Source of the DNA: Methylovorus glucosotrophus
GTDB lineage: Bacteria > Pseudomonadota > Gammaproteobacteria > Burkholderiales > Methylophilaceae
Direction: 5' to 3'
Assembly (NCBI RefSeq): GCF_009858335.1
Contig: NZ_VMSE01000001.1
Location: 1,984,001-2,048,000 of the forward strand
Length of the DNA stretch: 64,000 nt
Shown here: positions 58,385-64,000 of the stretch, piece after piece
Position numbering within the stretch: position 1 is the first letter of the stretch
How the letters are laid out: each line of letters starts with the position of its first letter
Position numbers and translations under genes: made by a program
The notes under the pieces: generated by a model
Told to the model about the DNA's origin: nothing
What the model saw: the letters and a program-made list of their open reading frames with translations, nothing else
Database searches by the model: none

Positions 58385-59188
58385 ATGAAAATCACACTTA
58401 GAGCCTTGCTGGCCATCGTTGCCATCGGCATTTCCAGCCTGGCGATGGCGGCTGACCCGGCTGTTGCCACCGTCAACGGCAAGCCGATCAAGCAGTCGCT
58501 CTTCGATTACATCACCAAGGATGCGGCTGCCCGCGGCCAGAATGTGGATGACAATGTACGTACCGTCATCGTCAACCGCCTGATCAGCAGCGAGCTGATC
58601 TACCAGGAAGCGCAACGCAGCGGCTTTGACAAACGTCCTGAGTATGTGGCCAAACAAGAGCTGGCCGCCCGTGAATTGCTGGTCAACAGCTATCTGGAAG
58701 ACTACCTGAAGAAAAACCCCGTGAGCGATGCTGCGGTCAAGGCTGAATACGAGAAGTACAAGCAGGAAGTCGGCGACAAGGAATACAACGCACGCCACAT
58801 TCTGGTTGCCAGCGAAGCTGAAGCCAAGGACATCATTGCTCAACTGGGCAAGGGTGCTGATTTCGCCAAGCTGGCCAAGGAAAAATCCAAGGATCCAGGT
58901 GGCAAGGAAAATGGTGGTGATCTGGGCTGGTTTGCGCCAGGCAGCATGGTCAAGCCATTCAGCGAAGCCGTCACCAAGATGAAAAAAGGCAGCTACACTG
59001 CAGACCCGGTACAAACCCAGTTTGGCTGGCATGTCATCAAGCTGGAAGATGTACGTGACGCGCAACCTATGCCTTTTGAAAAAGTACAGGATGCCCTGAA
59101 AAAACAACTGCAACAACGCCAGCTGGAAAAGCTGCTGTCCGATTTGCGCAGCAAGGCGAAGATTGTAGAAAATCCTGCCAAGAAGTAA
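58385..59188 (+). CDS. periplasmic parvulin-type peptidyl-prolyl isomerase (PpiC/SurA-like)
   Basis: A 267-residue exported foldase. It has a signal peptide (cleavage near AMAAD, residue 22), a SurA-like N-domain and a rotamase (PpiC) domain starting at ARHILVASEAEAKDIIAQL near 138 and including GGDLGWFAPGSMVKPFSEAV and TQFGWHVIKLEDVR. It assists outer-membrane protein folding. ATG 58385 has AAGGA 9 bases before it; ATG 58379 is too close to that site. It closes the yciB-yciI-bolA set before a terminator. Confidence 0.92.
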   Translation: MKITLRALLAIVAIGISSLAMAADPAVATVNGKPIKQSLFDYITKDAAARGQNVDDNVRTVIVNRLISSELIYQEAQRSGFDKRPEYVAKQELAARELLVNSYLEDYLKKNPVSDAAVKAEYEKYKQEVGDKEYNARHILVASEAEAKDIIAQLGKGADFAKLAKEKSKDPGGKENGGDLGWFAPGSMVKPFSEAVTKMKKGSYTADPVQTQFGWHVIKLEDVRDAQPMPFEKVQDALKKQLQQRQLEKLLSDLRSKAKIVENPAKK

Positions 59189-59233
59189 GTCTGGCTAAGC
59201 CCGGAGTTGTTCGGGCCTAGCACTTGGCGCGAT

Positions 59234-59264
59234 AAAAAAGACCTGGCTAGCCAGGTCTTTTTTT
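59234..59264 (+). terminator. intrinsic terminator after the parvulin gene
   Basis: Palindromic stem AAAAAAGACCTGG / CCAGGTCTTTTTTT around CTAG, followed by a T-run. Confidence 0.92.
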
Positions 59265-59371
59265 ATGCGTCGCCCACGTGAACCCATGCTTTTTTATGCA
59301 TCACTTGCACATGCCGCCGAGTGCTTTACACTGGCATGCATTCGCATTTTTATTCGCTTGCCCATATCCTG

Positions 59372-61171
59372 ATGATGTCCACCATTTCGTATCAAGTTCG
59401 CTTAGGTCAGCCCGCCACTCATCTCTTTGAAGTGCAATGCACTATCGCCAAGCCCGATCCTCAGGGACAAGAGGTTTCACTACCAGCCTGGATACCGGGC
59501 AGCTATCTGGTAAGAGATTTTGCGCGCCATATTGTCAGCATGGAGGCGATGTCCAGCGGCAAGGCCGTCGAGATCGTAAAAGTCAGCAAACACCGCTGGC
59601 AGTGTGCCCCCTGCAAAGGTCCGCTGACCTTGCGCTATCAGGTATATGCCTACGACCTCTCGGTGCGGACGGCCTACCTTGACGACGAACGCGGCTACTT
59701 CAATGGCTCCAGCCTGTTTCTCTGTGTGACAGGACAAGAACATGCCCCCTGTCAGGTGACGCTGCATGCTCCCGACATCAAAGGCTGGCAAGTTGGTACC
59801 GCACTTCCTGCCATCAAGGTGAATCGCGCCGGATTCGGCTTGTACCAGGCGCCTGACTATCGCGCACTCATCGATTACCCGGTGGAGATAGGCAAGCTCG
59901 CTATCGTGACATTCAAGGCCGCTGGCATTCCGCACCGCCTGATTGTTTCAGGCGCGCATCAGGCAGACCTTAAAAGAATAGCCCGCGACCTCAAGACCTT
60001 GTGCGAAACGCATATCGGCTTTTTTGGCAGCGCGCCATTTGAGCGCTACGACTTCATGCTGTATGCCGCGGGCGACGACCAGTATGGCGGCCTGGAACAT
60101 CGCGACTCCACCAGCCTGATCTGCCCGCGCAGCTGGCTGCCATCCACAGGTGCGGAGGCAGATGCCAGCCGTTATCAGGATTTCCTGGGGCTGTGCAGCC
60201 ATGAATATTTCCATGCCTGGCATGTGAAGCGCATGCGCCCCCAGGCATTTGTGGAACCCGACCTCGGGCAGGAAGCCTACACCCGCTTGCTGTGGGTATT
60301 TGAGGGATTTACCGCGTATTACGATACCCTGATGCTGGTACGCAGTAGCCTGATGTCGCCCGAGGAATATCTTAAGGACCTGGCCAAAACCATCACCCGC
60401 TACCTGCGCACGCCAGGCCGCCATGTGCAGCGTGTCGATGAATCCAGCTTTGATGCATGGATCAAGCTCTACAAGCCAGATGAGAACACGCCGAATGCGC
60501 AGATCAGCTATTACCTGAAAGGCTCGCTGGTGGCACTGGCGCTTGACCTTACCCTGCGCAAGAAAGGCAGCTCGCTGGATATCCTGATGCAAGGCATGTG
60601 GCGGGATTATCAGTTAACGGGGGCAGCCATGGCCGAAGAACAGATAGATGCTCTTATCCTGAAACACACCGGGCACGACCTGCGCAAGCTCCTGGACAAG
60701 CTGGTACGTGGTACCGAGGACCCCGCCTTCCGCAAGCTGTTTGCCAACGTTGGCATTGATTATCAGGATGAAGCCAAGCCTACTGCCAGCAACAGCCTGC
60801 GCAGCGCCTGGGGCTTGCAGCTGGCCAACGAGCAGGACACGCGCATCGCGCATGTCTATCGCAACAGCTCGGCCGAAGAGGCCGGCCTGGCCGCACAGGA
60901 TGTGATTATTGCCGCCGATGGCATCAAAGCCAGCGCCAAACAGTTACAGGAACAGGTAGCGCGACTGGCTGAAGGCGCCAGCCTCACACTGCATTTCTTC
61001 CGCAGAGACCAGCTCAGGAAATGCCGTATCACCAAACGCAGCCAGACCGTGGCGGAATGCAGCTTGCACATGCTGGCGGAGGAGCACCCACTGCGAGCCT
61101 TCTGGCTGGCGACAGTGAAGAATTCAGCCAAGCAGCGAGATGGCAAACACAAATCCGGCATGCCAGCTTGA
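59372..61171 (+). CDS. M61 family glycyl aminopeptidase with PDZ domain
   Basis: A 599-residue metallopeptidase. An N-terminal beta-domain (PEPTIDASE_M61_N, including PAWIPGSYLVRDFARHI near 36) leads to the catalytic zinc motif HEYFHAWHVKR with HEYFH at residues 277-281; LLWVFEGFTAYYDTLML supplies the third Glu ligand. A PDZ domain lies near 480-560 (IAHVYRNSSAEEAGLAAQDVIIAADG). There is no signal peptide if translation begins at ATG 59372 or 59375, so the enzyme may be cytoplasmic. An in-frame ATG at 59336 is possible but has no better ribosome-binding site. Confidence 0.9.
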   Translation: MMSTISYQVRLGQPATHLFEVQCTIAKPDPQGQEVSLPAWIPGSYLVRDFARHIVSMEAMSSGKAVEIVKVSKHRWQCAPCKGPLTLRYQVYAYDLSVRTAYLDDERGYFNGSSLFLCVTGQEHAPCQVTLHAPDIKGWQVGTALPAIKVNRAGFGLYQAPDYRALIDYPVEIGKLAIVTFKAAGIPHRLIVSGAHQADLKRIARDLKTLCETHIGFFGSAPFERYDFMLYAAGDDQYGGLEHRDSTSLICPRSWLPSTGAEADASRYQDFLGLCSHEYFHAWHVKRMRPQAFVEPDLGQEAYTRLLWVFEGFTAYYDTLMLVRSSLMSPEEYLKDLAKTITRYLRTPGRHVQRVDESSFDAWIKLYKPDENTPNAQISYYLKGSLVALALDLTLRKKGSSLDILMQGMWRDYQLTGAAMAEEQIDALILKHTGHDLRKLLDKLVRGTEDPAFRKLFANVGIDYQDEAKPTASNSLRSAWGLQLANEQDTRIAHVYRNSSAEEAGLAAQDVIIAADGIKASAKQLQEQVARLAEGASLTLHFFRRDQLRKCRITKRSQTVAECSLHMLAEEHPLRAFWLATVKNSAKQRDGKHKSGMPA

Positions 61172-61185
61172 GCAAATTGTGAAAT

Positions 61186-61204
61186 AATAAGAATAATTAT
61201 CATT
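61186..61204 (+). promoter_or_regulatory. Fur-box-like site upstream of feoAB
   Basis: The sequence AATAAGAATAATTATCATT matches the 19-bp Fur consensus GATAATGATAATCATTATC at 13 of 19 positions, 15 bases before the feoA start. Repression by iron-loaded Fur is the natural reading. Confidence 0.6.
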
Positions 61205-61218
61205 TGTTGAACAAACCA

Positions 61219-61446
61219 ATGTCCGACCTTTCACAACTGCAGCCTGGCACCCATGCGGTGATCTGCGGTATAGATGCTGATGAATCCCTGTTCCAACGGC
61301 TTGCCGCGCTGGGTTTCCGCATTGGCAAGAAAATCGAAGTCATCCGCCGTGCCAGTTTTAACGGCCCCTTGCATGTTCGCATCGGCACCACCGATATCAT
61401 CCTGCGCATCACAGAAGCGCGCCGCATACAGATTAGCCAACAATGA
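61219..61446 (+). CDS. feoA: ferrous iron transport protein A FeoA
   Basis: A 75-residue SH3-like protein that supports FeoB. LSQLQPGTHAVICGIDADES and the FNGPLHVRIGTTDIILR segment match FeoA. ATG 61219 is used; the frame begins earlier at 61204, within the Fur-box-like site. It overlaps feoB by four bases (ATGA). Confidence 0.93.
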   Translation: MSDLSQLQPGTHAVICGIDADESLFQRLAALGFRIGKKIEVIRRASFNGPLHVRIGTTDIILRITEARRIQISQQ

Positions 61447-63227
61447 AACGTATCGCCCTGCTCGGCATGCCCAACACGGGCAAATCCACTTTTTTCAATC
61501 GTGTCAGCGGCGCTTCGGCGCGTGTCGGCAACTGGCCGGGCATCACGGTAGACCTGATGGCCGCCAAGCTGCTGCTGGGCGGCCACATCGTCGAAATCAT
61601 CGACCTGCCAGGCATTTATGACCTGCATGGGTTTTCAGACGATGAATCCGTGGTCAGGCATTTTCTTGAAAACAATGATGTTGACCTTGCCGTCATCGTG
61701 CTCAATGGCTCGCAGATAGACCGTCAGCTTTCCCTCGCCTTGCAGGTAAAAGCGCTGGGCCTGCCCTGTATTCTGCTGCTGAACATGAGCGACGAGGCAA
61801 AAAAATCCGGCATCACCTTCAACCTGCCCGGCATGCAGCAGCAATTGCAGATGCCTGTCATGCAGATCAGCGCCAAGCATGGCAATGGCTGCCCGGAAGC
61901 CCTGAAGGAAGCCGCCCGCCATCTGGCTGAGCAGCACCCCAGCCCGGCGGAGATTCGCGAACAACTGAAAAACGACGATACCATCGAAAACCAGATGGAA
62001 GCCATCGTCAAAAGCACCGTGCATTATCCTGCCCAGCTGGATGATGTGGTGACCTCACGCATAGACCGCGTGTTGCTGCACCCATGGCTAGGCCTGCCGC
62101 TGTTTTTTGCTGCCATGTATCTGCTGTTCCAGTTCATTTTTACCTTGGGCACGCCCTTGCAGGAAGGCATTGCCTGGGCGCTTGATCTGTTCCGTGCCGA
62201 TGTACTGGAGCCATTGCTGAAGAATGCGCCTGGCTGGTTCAGCGGCCTGATGCTGGATGGCATCTACAACGGCATAGGCACGGTCGCGGCATTCATTCCG
62301 ATCATCGTGCTGTTTTTCCTGGTAATGACCATGGTGGAAGACAGCGGCTATCTGTCGCGCGCCGCTTTTCTGGTGGATGCGCTGATGGCCAAGATGGGCC
62401 TGGATGGCCGTGGTTTTGTCATGATGCTGATGGGCTTTGGCTGTAATGTGCCGGCCCTGATGGGAACCCGGGTCATGCGTTCGCGCAATATGCGCCTGCT
62501 CACCATGCTGGTCATCCCGCTTTCGCTTTGCTCGGCCCGCCTGCAGGTTTTCCTGTTCATGACGGCCACGCTGTTCACACCCAAGCAGGCACCGCTGGTG
62601 CTGTTTTCGCTCTACATGGTGAGCTTTGCCACCATTTTCCTGACGGCGGTGATTTATAAAGGCCGCTATAGCAGCACCGAGCCGTTTATTCTGGAGCTGC
62701 CGCCTTATCGTTTCCCCACGCCACGCCAGATATGGCTGCGCGGCTGGCAAGAGGTGCGCCACTTCCTCACTCGAGCCAGCAAGTTCATCATCATCGGGGT
62801 GCTGCTGGTCTGGGCGCTAACCAACTTCCCTAGCGACGTTCCTGCCGCCAGTACAGGCACCATTGCCGGCATGATAGGCACCTGGCTGGCGCCCGTGCTC
62901 AACCCGGTTGGCATCGACGGCCAGCTGGCGATAGCGCTGATTTTTGGCTTTGTGGCAAAGGAAATCGTCGTGGGCGCGCTCGCCGTCATCTATGGCCTGC
63001 AGGGCGATGCCCTGATGCAAGTCATGGCAACCAAGCTGGACTGGGTGCAAGGCATGAGCTTCATGCTGTTCACGCTGATCTACACCCCCTGCCTCTCCAC
63101 CATTGCCACGCTCAAAAACGAGTCCAAAAGCATAGGCTTCATGATGCTCTCGCTGTTATGGTCGCTGGGCCTGGCGTGGGTAGTGAGCTTTGTGTTTTAC
63201 CAGACGGCGCGTGCACTAGGGTATTAG
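61443..63227 (+). CDS. feoB: ferrous iron transport protein B FeoB
   Basis: A 594-residue ferrous iron permease with a cytoplasmic G-protein domain: G1 GMPNTGKST (residues 7-15), G2 with GNWPGITVDLM, G3 DLPGIYDL near 58, G4 LNMSDE near 117. The membrane part carries the two Gate motifs, including LMGFGCNVPALMGTRVMRSRN near 335. It is shorter than the 770-residue E. coli form but within the range for this phylum. No FeoC gene follows. Confidence 0.95.
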   Translation: MKRIALLGMPNTGKSTFFNRVSGASARVGNWPGITVDLMAAKLLLGGHIVEIIDLPGIYDLHGFSDDESVVRHFLENNDVDLAVIVLNGSQIDRQLSLALQVKALGLPCILLLNMSDEAKKSGITFNLPGMQQQLQMPVMQISAKHGNGCPEALKEAARHLAEQHPSPAEIREQLKNDDTIENQMEAIVKSTVHYPAQLDDVVTSRIDRVLLHPWLGLPLFFAAMYLLFQFIFTLGTPLQEGIAWALDLFRADVLEPLLKNAPGWFSGLMLDGIYNGIGTVAAFIPIIVLFFLVMTMVEDSGYLSRAAFLVDALMAKMGLDGRGFVMMLMGFGCNVPALMGTRVMRSRNMRLLTMLVIPLSLCSARLQVFLFMTATLFTPKQAPLVLFSLYMVSFATIFLTAVIYKGRYSSTEPFILELPPYRFPTPRQIWLRGWQEVRHFLTRASKFIIIGVLLVWALTNFPSDVPAASTGTIAGMIGTWLAPVLNPVGIDGQLAIALIFGFVAKEIVVGALAVIYGLQGDALMQVMATKLDWVQGMSFMLFTLIYTPCLSTIATLKNESKSIGFMMLSLLWSLGLAWVVSFVFYQTARALGY

Positions 63228-63260
63228 CCAGCGGACAACACACGCCTGGCAGCAGAATGA

Positions 63261-63294
63261 CAAAAGGCCCTACGCCATGGCGTAGGGCCTTTTG
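63261..63294. terminator. bidirectional terminator, perfect 34-bp palindrome
   Basis: The arms CAAAAGGCCCTACGCC and its exact complement meet at a CATG centre; A- and T-rich flanks fit termination for both feoB and the convergent DUF486 gene. Confidence 0.88.
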
Positions 63295-63349
63295 TTTTAT
63301 TGAATGTCCGTTCATGACGAACGCCGGGCACTTAACTGACTTACCTGAC

Positions 63350-63691
63350 TTAACTCCGAAACATGAAATATACCGCGCCCAGCAGGCACAAACCCGCCCA
63401 CAGATAATCCAGTTTGAGTGGCTGATGCATGTAAAACACGGCAAACGGCACAAAAACCATCAGCGTGATGACTTCCTGCAGCACCTTGAGTTGGCCCAGG
63501 GAGAGCACGGTAAAGCCTGCGCGGTTGGCAGGCACCTGAAACATGTATTCGACAAACGCGACCAGCCAGCTGAGAAATGCAGCGACATACCAGGGTTTGT
63601 CATTGAGGCTTTTAAGGTGGGCGTACCATGCAAACGTCATGAAGACGTTTGACATGGTCAGCAACAGCACTGTCTTGGCAATGACCGGCAT
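63350..63691 (-). CDS. DMT-superfamily DUF486 membrane protein
   Basis: A 113-residue protein with four predicted helices matching DUF486, a small relative of the drug/metabolite transporter superfamily. FMTFAWYAHLKSLNDKPWYVAAFLSW near residue 17 and EYMFQVPANRAGF near 48 are conserved. The function is unknown. The start ATG 63691 lies 29 bases after the P-II gene on the same strand, so co-transcription is possible. Confidence 0.88.
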   Translation of the reverse strand: MPVIAKTVLLLTMSNVFMTFAWYAHLKSLNDKPWYVAAFLSWLVAFVEYMFQVPANRAGFTVLSLGQLKVLQEVITLMVFVPFAVFYMHQPLKLDYLWAGLCLLGAVYFMFRS

Positions 63692-63720
63692 AAAGAGGAT
63701 CTAGCCCACCTGGGGCCAGC

Positions 63721-64000
<280 letters not shown>

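Noticed and set aside
61186..61204. A feoA start at 61204 within the Fur-box-like site
   Set aside because: It would be a non-ATG start overlapping the operator; ATG 61219 begins the FeoA domain directly.

Overview
The window is chromosomal DNA of a Gram-negative betaproteobacterium, most likely a methylotroph of the Methylophilaceae. The family is inferred from protein flavour and gene order; no methanol dehydrogenase or rRNA gene lies in the window to prove it. GC content is moderately high. Genes are dense, often with ATGA or TGATG overlaps. I see no insertion sequence, phage gene, CRISPR array, tRNA or rRNA.

Bases 1-8.8 kb: end of a DUF4129/transglutaminase-type membrane protein, tadA, a Bax-inhibitor-1 membrane protein, then a leftward block with nagZ, the queuosine-precursor transporter yhhQ, and an oligopeptide-type ABC importer (binding protein plus two permeases, no ATPase) with an L,D-transpeptidase embedded in it. 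An isochorismatase-family hydrolase and a GNAT acetyltransferase follow on the plus strand.

8.8-18.5 kb: rlmD, an EutR-like AraC regulator, DAHP synthase, a membrane J-domain protein, then ethanolamine use (eutC, eutB, permease eat) and a TorF-type outer-membrane protein, all leftward. A structured RNA element lies between eat and eutB.

18.6-31.5 kb is the most interesting region: a leftward nitrogen-scavenging operon. It starts at a near-consensus sigma-54 promoter with two upstream NtrC-like sites. It then encodes a TauABC-type importer, a creatininase-family hydrolase, a type III glutamine synthetase-like enzyme, a NikR-like regulator, two 'urea carboxylase-associated' DUF1989 proteins, a biotin carboxylase annotated classically as urea carboxylase, and an allophanate hydrolase split into two genes. 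Just upstream of the carboxylase are two hairpins with ACGG tetraloops, the signature of the guanidine-II (mini-ykkC) riboswitch. The operon is therefore best read as guanidine import and degradation: guanidine to carboxyguanidine (carboxylase), to allophanate (the DUF1989 pair), to ammonia and CO2 (allophanate hydrolase).

31.5-46.2 kb: an RcnB-like protein, a probable small secreted peptide, a PolB-type exonuclease, the ydbH-ynbE-ydbL envelope lipid-transport set, cysM, dsbB, xseA, a PEP-CTERM protein, kup, an M48 lipoprotein protease, and lysine/peptidoglycan genes dapD and dapE with an ArsC-like reductase and prmB.

46.2-64 kb: a TonB receptor-YfiR-GGDEF/EAL signalling operon; rluB-scpB-scpA-SMR-trpS-M50 protease-yciO-rnm leftward; yciB-yciI-bolA-parvulin rightward; an M61 peptidase; feoAB behind a Fur-box-like site; a DUF486 protein; and a partial P-II gene running off the right edge. 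Ethanolamine lyase, the guanidine operon and P-II give the window a strong nitrogen-acquisition theme.
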